64,000 bases of DNA from JAJXWB01 sp964634325 (GCA_964634325.1 CAZWJF010000002.1:1-64000), one strand, 5' to 3'. Shown: positions 8,007 through 16,995, counted from the first letter of the stretch. The notes: generated by a model not told the origin, from the sequence alone. A program made the numbers and translations.

Positions 8007-9046
8007 CCGACGCCAAGCCCCGCCTCGTCTCGTCCGAAAAACGAAACGACGATGCCGACGCTTCGCTGCGGCCGCTGACGCTCGCCGATTTCACGGGGCA
8101 GGAGGCGGCGCGCAACAATCTGCGGGTGTTCATCGAGGCTGCGAAAAAGCGCGGCGACGCGCTGGACCATGTTCTGTTCGTTGGGCCGCCCGGGCTCGGC
8201 AAGACCACGCTGGCGCAGATCATGGCGCGCGAAATGGGCGTCAACTTCCGCTCGACGTCGGGGCCCGTCATCGCCAAGGCCGGCGATCTCGCCGCGCAGC
8301 TCACCAATCTCGAAGAGCGCGATGTCTTGTTCATCGACGAAATCCATCGCCTCAATCCGGCGGTGGAAGAAATCCTCTATCCCGCCATGGAGGATTTCCA
8401 GCTCGATCTCATCATCGGCGAGGGCCCTGCGGCGCGCTCGGTGAAGATCGACCTGGCGAAATTCACGTTGGTCGGCGCCACCACGCGCGCGGGCCTGCTG
8501 ACGACGCCGTTGCGCGACCGCTTCGGCATTCCCGTCCGGCTGAATTTCTACACAGTCGAGGAATTGCAGAGCATCGTTGCGCGCGGCGCCCGCGTGCTGG
8601 GCGTGAACATGTCGGATGACGGCGCGAACGAAATCGCCAAACGCGCGCGTGGCACGCCGCGTATCGCCGGGCGGCTGCTCAGGCGCGTGCGCGATTTCGC
8701 CATCGTCGACGGCGACCCTGTCGTCACGCGCGCGGTGGCCGACAAGGCGCTGCGCATGCTCGACGTCGACGCGATCGGCCTCGACCAGATGGATCGGCGT
8801 TATCTCGACATGATCGCGCTCAACTTCGGCGGCGGGCCGGTCGGCATCGAGACGATCGCTGCGTCGCTGTCCGAGCCGCGCGACGCGATCGAGGACATCA
8901 TCGAGCCCTATCTGCTGCAGCAGGGTTTTTTGCAACGGACTCCGCGGGGAAGATTGCTGACGGCGCAGGCGTTCCGGCATCTGGGGCTCGCCGAGCCGGC
9001 AAGGCCCGTGGCGCAGTTCGGGCTGTTCGGCGAAGACGACGCCTGA
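8003..9046 (+). CDS. ruvB: Holliday junction ATP-dependent helicase RuvB
   Basis: The 347-residue AAA+ motor has a Walker A motif GPPGLGKTTL at 61-70, Walker B LFIDEIHR at 109-116, sensor 1 in VGATTRAG, the arginine-finger segment LRDRFGI, and a C-terminal winged helix. RuvB pumps DNA through the RuvA-bound junction. The N-terminal 25 residues are variable, as usual. It is the last gene of the coupled ruvCAB operon; YbgC, commonly next in alphaproteobacteria, follows after an extra 84-codon gene that has its own AT-rich upstream region. Confidence 0.97.
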   Translation: MTDAKPRLVSSEKRNDDADASLRPLTLADFTGQEAARNNLRVFIEAAKKRGDALDHVLFVGPPGLGKTTLAQIMAREMGVNFRSTSGPVIAKAGDLAAQLTNLEERDVLFIDEIHRLNPAVEEILYPAMEDFQLDLIIGEGPAARSVKIDLAKFTLVGATTRAGLLTTPLRDRFGIPVRLNFYTVEELQSIVARGARVLGVNMSDDGANEIAKRARGTPRIAGRLLRRVRDFAIVDGDPVVTRAVADKALRMLDVDAIGLDQMDRRYLDMIALNFGGGPVGIETIAASLSEPRDAIEDIIEPYLLQQGFLQRTPRGRLLTAQAFRHLGLAEPARPVAQFGLFGEDDA

Positions 9047-9084
9047 CATCGACAACCGTCGAAATCATCATCTGGCGCCGCCTG

Positions 9085-9123
9085 TTGACAAACCCTCTAT
9101 ATATAGAACATATAGTGAACATA
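9085..9123 (+). promoter_or_regulatory. AT-rich promoter/operator island before the 84-residue gene
   Basis: A consensus -35 hexamer TTGACA at 9085-9090 starts a strikingly AT-rich stretch. It contains the perfect palindrome CTATATATAG (9097-9106) and two direct copies of GAACATA (9106-9112 and 9117-9123) whose starts are 11 bp apart, one helical turn. A -10 element is ambiguous: ACATAT (9108-9113, 17-bp spacer) or TATAGT (9111-9116, 20-bp spacer). The palindrome would sit between or over the hexamers, as expected of a repressor site. Confidence 0.55.
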
Positions 9124-9140
9124 AATGTTTCGAGGCACGC

Positions 9141-9395
9141 ATGCGCCTGTCCGTCGCCCGCAGCCAGACCGAAGTCCGGACCGTCATTCCCGCAGACTGG
9201 CGCGATCGTCTCGCCGCCATGCCCGAGCATGTGCGCGAGGCTTGGGAGGAGCGTGCGGCGATCATCGAATATGACGGATGCGAGCCGCGCCCGACCGCCG
9301 AGCGTCGCGCGTTCGAATGCATGATCGAGCAATTCGCGGAGGCGCGCGCGCTCCTGGGCGGCGGCGAGCGCCGCCCGAAGCGGCGTCGGGCTTGA
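9141..9395 (+). CDS. Conserved-looking hypothetical protein, 84 residues
   Basis: I cannot assign a family. The protein begins MRLSVARSQTEVRTV and has a central acidic/aromatic patch, EERAAIIEYDGCEP (about residues 37-50), then two helices and a very basic tail, GGGERRPKRRRA. The tail suggests nucleic-acid contact; the helical EERAAIIEYDG pattern resembles short segments I recall from rhizobial plasmid and hypothetical proteins, but this is weak. It sits between ruvB and ybgC on the same strand with its own promoter island, so it is probably expressed separately from ruvCAB. There is no clear ribosome site before ATG 9141. Confidence 0.6.
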   Translation: MRLSVARSQTEVRTVIPADWRDRLAAMPEHVREAWEERAAIIEYDGCEPRPTAERRAFECMIEQFAEARALLGGGERRPKRRRA

Positions 9396-9426
9396 TACGC
9401 GGGCGCGGCGCCCGCTAGGTAGCGCA

Positions 9427-9834
9427 ATGAGCGCGCCGCACCGCATCTCCATCCGCGTCTATTACGAGGACACCGACTTTTCCGGCGTCGTCTATCACGC
9501 CTCCTACCTGCGCTTCATGGAGCGCGGGCGGACGGAACTGCTGCGCGATCTGGGCGTCCACCAGCAGGCGATCCACGCCGGCGAGAGCGCGCATGCGCCT
9601 TTCGCCTTCGTGGTGCGGGCGATGAACATCGATTTTCGCAAGCCGGCGCGGATGGACGATCTCTTGATCGTGGAAACCTCCGCGCAGGAGGTGAAGGGCG
9701 CTTCGGCCGTTCTGCTGCAGCGCGTGTTGCGCGGCGACGAGGCGCTGGTGACAGCCGAGGTCAAGGTGGCGGCGGTCGCCGAAGGCAAGCCGATCCGGCT
9801 GCCGGCCGAGGTGCGGCAGAAGCTCGGGGGCTGA
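9427..9834 (+). CDS. ybgC: YbgC/FadM-type acyl-CoA thioesterase (Tol-Pal associated)
   Basis: The 135-residue hotdog-fold protein has the signature YEDTDFSGVVYHASYLRFME, with the catalytic Asp at residue 17. YbgC thioesterases hydrolyse acyl-CoA or acyl-ACP and associate with the Tol-Pal envelope system and phospholipid metabolism in the cytosol at the inner membrane. In most alphaproteobacteria tolQRAB follow directly; here they do not, and the gene instead converges on a small membrane-protein gene with touching stop codons (TGATCA). The ATG at 9427 leaves 31 nt after the preceding gene. Confidence 0.9.
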   Translation: MSAPHRISIRVYYEDTDFSGVVYHASYLRFMERGRTELLRDLGVHQQAIHAGESAHAPFAFVVRAMNIDFRKPARMDDLLIVETSAQEVKGASAVLLQRVLRGDEALVTAEVKVAAVAEGKPIRLPAEVRQKLGG

Positions 9835-10071
9835 TCAGCCGCGGATCGGCTCGTGGCGCACGGCGGTGCGCATGAAGAAGAACAGACCGACGAAACCGAG
9901 CAGCGCAAAGGCGACTTCGATAATCCGGCTGATCGAGGAATCGAGCTGGAACAGGCCGCCGATGGCCCAGCCGGCGGCCCAGGAGGCGCCGACCAGCTCC
10001 GTGCCGACGAGGATGGTCACGGCGACCAGCGTCGACAGGTGCAAGAGATTGAGCGGTTTCTTTTCGGCCAT
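9835..10071 (-). CDS. Small two-helix membrane protein
   Basis: The 78-residue product has a short basic N terminus (MAEKKP) and two predicted transmembrane helices, about residues 12-37 and 49-67, separated by LFQLDSSISR. No recognised family. It lies upstream of nothing on its own strand and shares the stop palindrome TGATCA with ybgC. It could be an inner-membrane accessory factor. The ATG at 10071 is the only sensible start. Confidence 0.6.
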   Translation of the reverse strand: MAEKKPLNLLHLSTLVAVTILVGTELVGASWAAGWAIGGLFQLDSSISRIIEVAFALLGFVGLFFFMRTAVRHEPIRG

Positions 10072-10135
10072 GTTCCGTTTCCCGCCCCTGAGCTAGCCCA
10101 AGCCGGCGGCGGTGGCAACCCGGCGGGCGGAGACC

Positions 10136-10945
10136 TCAGGGAACGTAAGCCGGGGTCGGACGGAACCGCCGGACATAGAGATTGGCGATGACCGCCTGCG
10201 CGACATGTTCGGCCATGCAACGGTAGCCGAGATCGTTCAGATGAAACTCGTCGGTCGACAGCACCGGCGCGGAGCGGGCTTTCTCGATGAAGCGCATCGC
10301 GTCGTAACGGCGGATGTAGAGCACGTTCTCGTCGGAGGCGATCTTGAACAGCGTATCGCGGATCGCCGCATAGTTTTCGTCGCGCGCCAGCTTCGGCGTG
10401 TATTGCAGGCCGACCAGCACGACATCGATCTTGTCGTCCTTCAGCCAGTCGACGGTCGAGCGAACCGTATGCTCGAATTCGGCGGGAGGCACGCGCGAGA
10501 GCGCGTCGTTGGTGCCCAGCTGCCAGAGCACCAGATCGGGGCGCGACACGACGACCTCGCTGCGCAGGCGCTCGGCGGTCGTCGCCGCCACTTCGCCCGA
10601 TATGCCGCGATTGACGATCTCGACGTCCGCGCCGGTCAGCGCCTTTTCCAGAATGTCGCGCAATTGTGCGGGATAGCTGCGCGACCTCGATGTCGCGCCC
10701 ACGCCGTAGGTGGACGACGACCCGATCGCCAGAATGCGCGCCTTCTTCTTGCTGGCCAGCACGGCGGCGAAATTCGGAAGGGGCGCCGGCGCCGCAATGT
10801 CCGAACTTGGCGTCTGGCATAGCGCGCTCAAGGGCGGCGGCGTAGGCGCCTCGGGCGTGGCGGCCGCCTGCGCGCGCGCGAGCCCGGCCGTCAGGCACGC
10901 GAGGCTTAGTCCTGCGACGAGGCCGCCTGCGATCTTCCGCGCCAT
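10136..10945 (-). CDS. Secreted SGNH/GDSL-type hydrolase
   Basis: The 269-residue protein starts with a signal peptide (about residues 1-26, ending GLARAQ), then a proline-rich linker and an SGNH hydrolase fold: block I IGSSSTYG with nucleophile S77, GxND block III GTND (144-147), and block V DEFH with D232 and H235. Such enzymes are periplasmic or extracellular esterases/acyltransferases acting on lipids or on O-acetylated sugars. The start overlaps the 3' end of the OpgC-like gene by 40 nt, so the two are probably one operon, suggesting a glycan or O-acyl substrate (inference). ATG 10945 was preferred over the far-upstream in-frame start because it begins the signal peptide. Confidence 0.85.
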   Translation of the reverse strand: MARKIAGGLVAGLSLACLTAGLARAQAAATPEAPTPPPLSALCQTPSSDIAAPAPLPNFAAVLASKKKARILAIGSSSTYGVGATSRSRSYPAQLRDILEKALTGADVEIVNRGISGEVAATTAERLRSEVVVSRPDLVLWQLGTNDALSRVPPAEFEHTVRSTVDWLKDDKIDVVLVGLQYTPKLARDENYAAIRDTLFKIASDENVLYIRRYDAMRFIEKARSAPVLSTDEFHLNDLGYRCMAEHVAQAVIANLYVRRFRPTPAYVP

Positions 10946-12000
10946 TCGGTCAGCCACGCGCTCAACCCCATGACAACAATGCCGACTGCTAACACGAGCG
11001 TGTCTTTGGCGATACCGCCGCCGTAAACATAGCGGGCGATCTGTCCGCAAAGACTTAACACCGAGCAGACGCAAAATACCTCGAGCGAATTGCGGCCGAG
11101 TTTGGACAGATATTCGCTGATTGGCGCAAACCAGCCGGGAAGCCGCTTCCACAGCCCCCCCACGACGGCCACGACGCAGAGAAACTGCAACGCGCGCGCC
11201 GGCGAGAGATAGGTTTTGTCAAACATAAAGACAAGTTTCGGGTCCGGCACATCGCCGGGCGAGGGCGCGAAACCGTTCCAGGCGGAGATGGCGCCGACGA
11301 CCACAAAGGGCGCAGCGACGTACCGAATCCAGCGCAAATTGCGCCGCACCAGCAGACCCGGACCCTCCTTGCGCGCGAGAACGAAGCCGGCGACGAAAAT
11401 GAACTGCCAGCCGAGCGGATTGAAGAACCAGGTCCCCTCGATCGGCCAGGTCGGCAAATTGATCGCCGTCGTCAGCGTGAAGACCCAAAGGCAAAAGGAG
11501 ACCGCGAGCGGCAGCCACGGCGAGGCGCGGTCCAGCAGCGCGAAGATCGGGGCCGTCGCCATCAGAACGACGTAGAGCGGCAGGATGTTGAAATAACCGA
11601 GCTGATACGTCAGCAGAACCAGTCCGATATGGGCCTCGACCGGATCCTGGAAGGCGGCGCTGGCGTTGTGCCAGTCGAGAAGGGCGGGCTCGGACAGCAA
11701 GACCGAAGCGGCGGCGAGCAACGCGAGCGCGAGCATCGTGATCAGGATTTGCCCGGCGTAGATTTCCAGCGCGCGCCCGAGCACGCGGAAGGTCACATCG
11801 TGCGCGCTCGCGCGCCGCGGATGCGAGCCCACGACGAAACGCAGCGACCAGCCCGCAAGAAAAACGAACATCTCGGCGCTGTCGCCGATCATGAAATTCC
11901 GCGACGTGAACCGCTCGAAGAAAATGCCCGGAACGTGATTGATGAAGATCGTGACGAGCGCGAAGCCTCGCCAGAAATCGATCTCGTTGGGCGGCCGCAT
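10906..12000 (-). CDS. OpgC-domain membrane protein (putative acyl/succinyl transferase)
   Basis: The 364-residue polytopic protein begins MRPPNEIDFWRGFALVTIFI and has NHVPGIFFERFTSRNFMIG close behind, the OpgC C-terminal-family signature, with about ten transmembrane helices. OpgC adds succinyl groups to osmoregulated periplasmic glucans in E. coli; alphaproteobacterial members of the family modify glucans or other surface polymers, and the substrate here is unknown. The downstream SGNH hydrolase gene overlaps it by 40 nt, so the pair may add and process an acyl group on an envelope glycan. Upstream is the Lrp regulator on the same strand, 18 nt away. Confidence 0.82.
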   Translation of the reverse strand: MRPPNEIDFWRGFALVTIFINHVPGIFFERFTSRNFMIGDSAEMFVFLAGWSLRFVVGSHPRRASAHDVTFRVLGRALEIYAGQILITMLALALLAAASVLLSEPALLDWHNASAAFQDPVEAHIGLVLLTYQLGYFNILPLYVVLMATAPIFALLDRASPWLPLAVSFCLWVFTLTTAINLPTWPIEGTWFFNPLGWQFIFVAGFVLARKEGPGLLVRRNLRWIRYVAAPFVVVGAISAWNGFAPSPGDVPDPKLVFMFDKTYLSPARALQFLCVVAVVGGLWKRLPGWFAPISEYLSKLGRNSLEVFCVCSVLSLCGQIARYVYGGGIAKDTLVLAVGIVVMGLSAWLTEWRGRSQAASSQD

Positions 12001-12018
12001 CTTCTCGTTCGCCTCCCG

Positions 12019-12486
12019 TCACGCCTTGGGCGGCATGGCGATCTGGTAAGCGGTCGTCGACTTGATGCGCTCCATCGCGAAGCGCGAGGTGACGTTCTTG
12101 AGCGGGATGGCGCCGATCAGCCGCTTGTAGAAGGCGTCGTAGGCCGTCATGTCGGCGACCACGACGCGCAGCATGTAATCGACGTCCCCGGCCATCCGGT
12201 AGAACTCCATCACCTCCGGCATGGCGGATACGGCCGATGCGAACTTGCGCAGCCATTGATCGGAGTGATCGGGCGCCTCAACGGATACGAAGACGGTCAG
12301 GCCAAGCCCGATCTTTTCGGGCGCGAGCAGCGCGACCCGACCGAGAATGACGCCGGCCGCCTCGAGTTTCTGGATGCGTTTCCAGCAGGGCGTCTGGGAG
12401 AGGCCGACGCGGTCCGACAGTTCGGCGATGGAGATCGAGGCGTCCGCCTGCAGTTCGCGCAGAATCTTTCGGTCGATGACGTCCAT
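12019..12486 (-). CDS. Lrp/AsnC family transcriptional regulator
   Basis: The 155-residue product has an N-terminal winged helix (MDVIDRKILRELQADAS, then ELSDRVGLSQTPCWKRIQKL at 22-41) and a C-terminal RAM ligand-binding domain. Start ATG 12486 gives the standard length; the upstream in-frame codons add residues absent from the family. It diverges from the indolepyruvate oxidoreductase gene at 12724, the usual arrangement for a specific Lrp-type regulator of an amino-acid-degradation gene, so regulation of that gene by an aromatic or branched amino acid is a reasonable inference. A perfect palindrome lies between them at 12649. Confidence 0.92.
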   Translation of the reverse strand: MDVIDRKILRELQADASISIAELSDRVGLSQTPCWKRIQKLEAAGVILGRVALLAPEKIGLGLTVFVSVEAPDHSDQWLRKFASAVSAMPEVMEFYRMAGDVDYMLRVVVADMTAYDAFYKRLIGAIPLKNVTSRFAMERIKSTTAYQIAMPPKA

Positions 12487-12648
12487 GGCGAAACTCCGGC
12501 TGCGCGACTCATCGAGCCTAGGGAAACAATTCCGGCGAGCTTGGCAAGTGGCAAGCGGCGCCAGTCGATGGCCGCGCGCCGTCGGCTGGCTGGACGCCCG
12601 CGGCATGGGCGCAACGCGGCGGATGCATAAGTCCGGGTATGCGGCCGC

Positions 12649-12661
12649 GCCTGTAACAGGC
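12649..12661. promoter_or_regulatory. Palindrome in the lrp/ior intergenic region
   Basis: GCCTGTAACAGGC is a perfect 13-bp inverted repeat (5-bp arms, TAA centre), 63-75 nt before the oxidoreductase start and 163 nt from the lrp start. It may be an operator for the divergent Lrp-type regulator. Two direct copies of GGCAAG lie further left near 12543-12556. No confident -35/-10 pair was found. Confidence 0.4.
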
Positions 12662-12723
12662 TAGTCTGACACCAAGCAAACAGACGGCGCGAGACTGCGC
12701 CGCGCACACTGGAAGGAAATCTC

Positions 12724-15700
12724 ATGTCCGAGGGTGCGATCGTCGCATCGAGCGCGGATCGAGCCGCGCTCGCCGACGTCTCGATCGACGACAAATACAC
12801 GCTGCCCTCGGGCCGCATCTACCTGTCGGGGATTCAGGCGCTCGTGCGCCTGCCAATCCTCCAGTACGAGCGTGACCGGGCCGCCGGGCTGAAAACGGGC
12901 GGCTTCATCTCCGGTTATCGGGGCTCCCCGCTTGGCATGTACGACCACGCGCTGTGGCGCGCGAAGTCGCATCTGAGGGCGCACAACATCCATTTCCAGC
13001 CGGGCCTCAACGAGGATCTTGCGGCGACGTCTGTATGGGGCTCGCAGCAGGTCGGCATGTTCCCCGGCGCCAAGGTCGATGGCGCGTTCGGCATCTGGTA
13101 CGGCAAGGGGCCCGGCGTCGACCGGTCCGTCGACGCGCTGAAGCACGCCAATAGCGCGGGCACGTCGAAATATGGCGGGGTGCTCGCCTTCGCCGGCGAC
13201 GATCACGGCTGCCAGTCGTCCACGCTCGCTCACCAGAGCGAGCAGATTTACGCCGCCGCGATGATGCCGATCATCAACCCGGCCAACGTGCAGGACTACC
13301 TCGATCTAGGGCTGATCGGCTTTGCGCTCTCGCGCTATTCCGGTTGCTGGGTCGGATTCAAGACGATCGCCGAAACGGTGGAAAGCAGCGCCTCGATCGA
13401 CACCGATCCGTCCCGGATCGAGATCGTGATTCCGACCGATTTCGAAATGCCGCCGGACGGTCTCAATATTCGTTGGCCGGACGCGCCGCTGGTGCAGGAA
13501 GCGCGGCTGCACGGGCCGAAGATGCAGGCGGTAGCAGCATTTGCGCGGGCGAATGCGCTCGACAAGATCGTGATCGATGGAAAGCCGGCCCGGCTCGGGA
13601 TCGTCACGACCGGCAAGGCCTATCTCGACGTGATGCAGGCGCTCGCCGATCTCGGCGTCTCACGCGACCGCGCAGAGGGGCTTGGACTGCGGGTCTACAA
13701 AGTGGCGCTGACCTGGCCGCTCGAAGAGCAGGGCGCGCGGCGCTTTGCGGATGGATTGCGGGATGTGCTCGTCGTCGAGGAAAAGCGCGGCTTCATCGAA
13801 GACCAGTTGGTGCGCATTCTCTACAACATGCCGGCCGACCGACGGCCAAGCATAGTCGGAAAGCGCGACGAGAACGGCGCGACCCTGTTGCCGTCGACCA
13901 ACGAATTGTCGCCGACCATGGTCGCGCGGGCGATCGTCCAACGCCTCAAGCGGCTCGGCCACGACGATCCCGCGCTCGACCAGCGTCTCGCGCGACTCGA
14001 GAGTTTCGAGGCGCTGGAGCGCGCGCCGGCGGCGACGCAGACGCCGCGCACGCCCTATTTCTGCTCGGGCTGCCCGCACAATACGTCGACGAAGGTTCCC
14101 GAAGGCAGCCGCGCGATGGCCGGTATCGGATGCCACGGCATGGCGCTGTACAATCCGCTGCGCCGCACCGCGACGATTACGCATATGGGCGGCGAGGGCG
14201 CGAACTGGATCGGCCAGGCGCCTTTCACCGAGGAGCCGCACGTCTTCCAGAATCTCGGCGACGGCACCTACACGCATTCCGGCCTGCTGGCGCTGCGCGC
14301 GTCCGCGGCCGCCGGCGTGAACGTCACCTACAAGATTCTCTATAACGACGCTGTCGCGATGACCGGGGGACAGCCTGCCGAAAGCGGATTCACGGTCTCG
14401 CAGATCGCGCATCAGGTGGCCGCCGAGGGCGCCAGGAAACTCGCAATCGTGACCGACGAACCGGAAAAATACCCGCCGCACGGCTATTTTCCGCCCGGCG
14501 CGACCGTGCATCATCGCAGCGAACTCGACGCCGTGCAGCGCGATCTGCGCGCGACCAAAGGGTTGACGGTGCTGATTTACGATCAGACCTGCGCCGCCGA
14601 AAAGCGTCGCCGCCGCAAGCGCGGCCTCTTTCCCGATCCCCCGAAACGCGCCTTCATCAACGATCTCGTGTGCGAGAGTTGCGGCGATTGTTCGGAGCAA
14701 TCGAACTGCGTGTCGGTCAAACCGCTCGAGACCGCGTTCGGCCGCAAACGGCAGATCGACCAGTCGAACTGCAACAAGGATTTCTCCTGCGTCACCGGTT
14801 TCTGCCCGAGCTTCGTCACCGTCAACGGCGGCAGACTTCGCAAGGTGGAGAAGGCCAAGGCCGATTCGACAGGCATGTTCGATCGCCTGCCTGAGCCGCA
14901 GGTGAAGACGCTGGCCGAACCCTATGGCGTGCTCGTCACGGGCATCGGCGGCACGGGCGTCATCACCATCGGCGCATTGATCGGCATGGCCGCGCATCTC
15001 GAAGGCAAGGGTTGCACGACGCTCGACTTCACAGGGCTCAGTCAGAAGAACGGCGCCGTGATGAGCCATGTGCGGCTTGCGCCCAGGCCGGGGGATCTGG
15101 CTGCGGTGCGGATTGCGCCCGGCGGCGCGGACCTTTTGCTGGGTTGCGACATGATCGTGTCGGCGCAGTCCAACGCGCTGTCGCGGCTCGAACGCGGCGT
15201 GACGCGCGCCGTCGTCAATGGCGATCTGCAACCGACGGCGGGCTTCGTGATCAATCCCGATCTCGACTTCGCGACGGCTCAAGTGCGCAAGGGCCTGCGC
15301 GACGCGATCGGCGACGACCGTCTCGACATCATCGACGCCACGGGGCTCGCGGTCGCGCTGATGGGCGACGCCATCGCCACCAATCCCTTCATGATGGGCT
15401 TCGCGTGGCAGAAGGGCCTGTTGCCATTGTCTCGCGCCGCGCTCGAACGCGCCATCGAGCTCAATGGCGTCTCAGTCGCCATGAACAAGGAGGCCTTTGC
15501 GTGGGGGCGTCTGGCTGCGCACGATCCTGCGCGCGTCCATGAGGCGATCCGTTCGCTCGAAATCCCCGAGGCGGAGGAGGAGACCGCGGAGCAAAAGCAG
15601 GCGCGCCGCATCGCCTTTCTGACCGGCTATCAGAACGCGGCCTGGGCGGACCGGTACGCCCGTCTGGTCGAGGCGACCGCGCGGGCCGAGCGGTCGAGAA

Positions 15701-16242
15701 TCGGCGCGTCGCAAGCGTTGACGCAGGCGGTCGCGGCAGGCTTCTTCAAGCTCATGTCCTACAAGGACGAATACGAAGTCGCGCGCCTCTACACGAATGG
15801 CGAGTTCCAGCAAAGACTCGCGCGCCAGTTCGATGGCGACTATTCGCTCACCTTCCATATGGCGCCGCCGCTCGTCGCGCGCCGCGATCCGAACAGCGGC
15901 AAGCTTCAGAAGACGACGTTCGGGCCTTGGATGCTGAAGGCGATGCGCGCGTTGGCTAGCCTCAGGGGGTTGCGCGGCGGCGCATTCGACATATTCGGGC
16001 GGACGGAGGAACGGCGCATGGAGCGCGCGCTGATCGACGAATACGAGCAGACCATGCTGTCCGTGCTCGACGAGCTTTCGCCCGACAATCATGCGACTGC
16101 AATCGCGCTCGCCGATCTGCCGCTGACGATCCGCGGCTTCGGCCACGTCAAGGAAGCCAACGCGAAGAAGGCCGCCGCCGAACGCCAGCGGCTCCTTCAG
16201 GCGCTGAAGTCGCCGCAGGCGATGAAGGCGGCGGCGGAGTAG
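12724..16242 (+). CDS. Indolepyruvate ferredoxin oxidoreductase, fused alpha-beta (copy 1)
   Basis: The 1172-residue protein joins the IorA-like and IorB-like parts. It oxidatively decarboxylates aryl-2-oxoacids from aromatic amino-acid transamination to acyl-CoA, reducing ferredoxin. The thiamine pyrophosphate site is visible as GDG at 512-514 and ND at 541-542. Iron-sulfur cysteines fall at 650, 653, 656, 662, 683, 689 and 694. The gamma-type nucleotide fold begins at GIGGTGVITIG (740-750), and the C-terminal third is the DUF6537-like region. GGAAGGAAATCTC gives a good ribosome site before ATG 12724. It diverges from an Lrp regulator. A paralogue lies at 54476-57988; both contain YDQTCAAEKRRRRKRG. 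The substrate range is unproven. Confidence 0.93.
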   Translation: MSEGAIVASSADRAALADVSIDDKYTLPSGRIYLSGIQALVRLPILQYERDRAAGLKTGGFISGYRGSPLGMYDHALWRAKSHLRAHNIHFQPGLNEDLAATSVWGSQQVGMFPGAKVDGAFGIWYGKGPGVDRSVDALKHANSAGTSKYGGVLAFAGDDHGCQSSTLAHQSEQIYAAAMMPIINPANVQDYLDLGLIGFALSRYSGCWVGFKTIAETVESSASIDTDPSRIEIVIPTDFEMPPDGLNIRWPDAPLVQEARLHGPKMQAVAAFARANALDKIVIDGKPARLGIVTTGKAYLDVMQALADLGVSRDRAEGLGLRVYKVALTWPLEEQGARRFADGLRDVLVVEEKRGFIEDQLVRILYNMPADRRPSIVGKRDENGATLLPSTNELSPTMVARAIVQRLKRLGHDDPALDQRLARLESFEALERAPAATQTPRTPYFCSGCPHNTSTKVPEGSRAMAGIGCHGMALYNPLRRTATITHMGGEGANWIGQAPFTEEPHVFQNLGDGTYTHSGLLALRASAAAGVNVTYKILYNDAVAMTGGQPAESGFTVSQIAHQVAAEGARKLAIVTDEPEKYPPHGYFPPGATVHHRSELDAVQRDLRATKGLTVLIYDQTCAAEKRRRRKRGLFPDPPKRAFINDLVCESCGDCSEQSNCVSVKPLETAFGRKRQIDQSNCNKDFSCVTGFCPSFVTVNGGRLRKVEKAKADSTGMFDRLPEPQVKTLAEPYGVLVTGIGGTGVITIGALIGMAAHLEGKGCTTLDFTGLSQKNGAVMSHVRLAPRPGDLAAVRIAPGGADLLLGCDMIVSAQSNALSRLERGVTRAVVNGDLQPTAGFVINPDLDFATAQVRKGLRDAIGDDRLDIIDATGLAVALMGDAIATNPFMMGFAWQKGLLPLSRAALERAIELNGVSVAMNKEAFAWGRLAAHDPARVHEAIRSLEIPEAEEETAEQKQARRIAFLTGYQNAAWADRYARLVEATARAERSRIGASQALTQAVAAGFFKLMSYKDEYEVARLYTNGEFQQRLARQFDGDYSLTFHMAPPLVARRDPNSGKLQKTTFGPWMLKAMRALASLRGLRGGAFDIFGRTEERRMERALIDEYEQTMLSVLDELSPDNHATAIALADLPLTIRGFGHVKEANAKKAAAERQRLLQALKSPQAMKAAAE

Positions 16243-16249
16243 GTCTTCG

Positions 16250-16984
16250 TCAGAGGATCAATCCGCCGTCGACGATGATCGTCTGTCCCACGATGTAGGA
16301 GGCGAGCGGCGAGGCGAGAAACAGGGCCGCGCCAGCCATGTCCTGCGGCGTGCCGAGACGATGAAGCGGAATCTTCTGCAAGGCGCCTTCGAGGCGCTTG
16401 GGATGATCGGTCGTGACCTTCGTGAGTTTGGAATCGACAAGTCCCGGCGCTATTCCATTCACGCGGATTCCTTCCTCCGCCCAGGCCTGCCCCAGCGTGC
16501 GCGTGAGGCCGACAGCGCCGGTTTTCGACGCATTGTAGGAGGGATTGCCCTTGGTCGCGTGGAAGCCCGCCGTCGACGAAACGATGATGAGCGAACCGCC
16601 GCGCGCAGCCAGCATGTCGTGGAATTTCGCCGCACAGGCCATCAGGCTCATCAAATTGACTTCCATGACCTTGCGGAAGCCGTCCATCTCGAATTCGCCG
16701 CGTCTGTAGAGCACCGTGCCCTGCGACAGCACGAGAATGTCGAGATGGTCGAAGGAAGGCTTGAACGCTTCGACGGCGCCGGCCTCCGCGACGTCGAGTT
16801 TCTGATAGCGCAGCCCATCGAGATCGGAGCCCTCGTCCTTGCTGTAGTCCGCGGCGCTCGGGCGCGTGCCGGAAACATGCACGATGGCGCCCTTCGCCCG
16901 GAAGGCTTGCGCGATGCCGTTGCCGATGCCGCTCGACCCGCCGACGACAAAGACCGCCTTTCCGCTGAAATCGAGTTCGTTCAT
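16250..16984 (-). CDS. SDR family oxidoreductase
   Basis: The 244-residue classical short-chain dehydrogenase has the cofactor motif VGGSSGIG (14-21), a catalytic serine at 136/137 (IVSSTAG), and Y150-x3-K154. NAD(P)-dependent; the substrate cannot be told. It has LSQG in place of the usual NNAG (about residues 86-89), seen in some SDRs. Start ATG 16984 was chosen because upstream codons add a non-homologous 42-residue extension. It converges on ior copy 1 with a 7-nt gap and diverges from ilvD, with a long perfect inverted repeat in the 149-nt interval. Confidence 0.9.
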   Translation of the reverse strand: MNELDFSGKAVFVVGGSSGIGNGIAQAFRAKGAIVHVSGTRPSAADYSKDEGSDLDGLRYQKLDVAEAGAVEAFKPSFDHLDILVLSQGTVLYRRGEFEMDGFRKVMEVNLMSLMACAAKFHDMLAARGGSLIIVSSTAGFHATKGNPSYNASKTGAVGLTRTLGQAWAEEGIRVNGIAPGLVDSKLTKVTTDHPKRLEGALQKIPLHRLGTPQDMAGAALFLASPLASYIVGQTIIVDGGLIL

Positions 16985-16995
16985 TGCGCGCTTCC

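Noticed and set aside
9047..9140. Possible CRISPR or phage attachment-like repeats in the AT-rich island
   Set aside because: Repeats are only 7 bp, two copies, with no spacer pattern; they fit an operator better.
14055..15282. Long minus-strand open frame inside ior copy 1
   Set aside because: It is the shadow of the real gene; its composition is arginine-rich and shows no motif.
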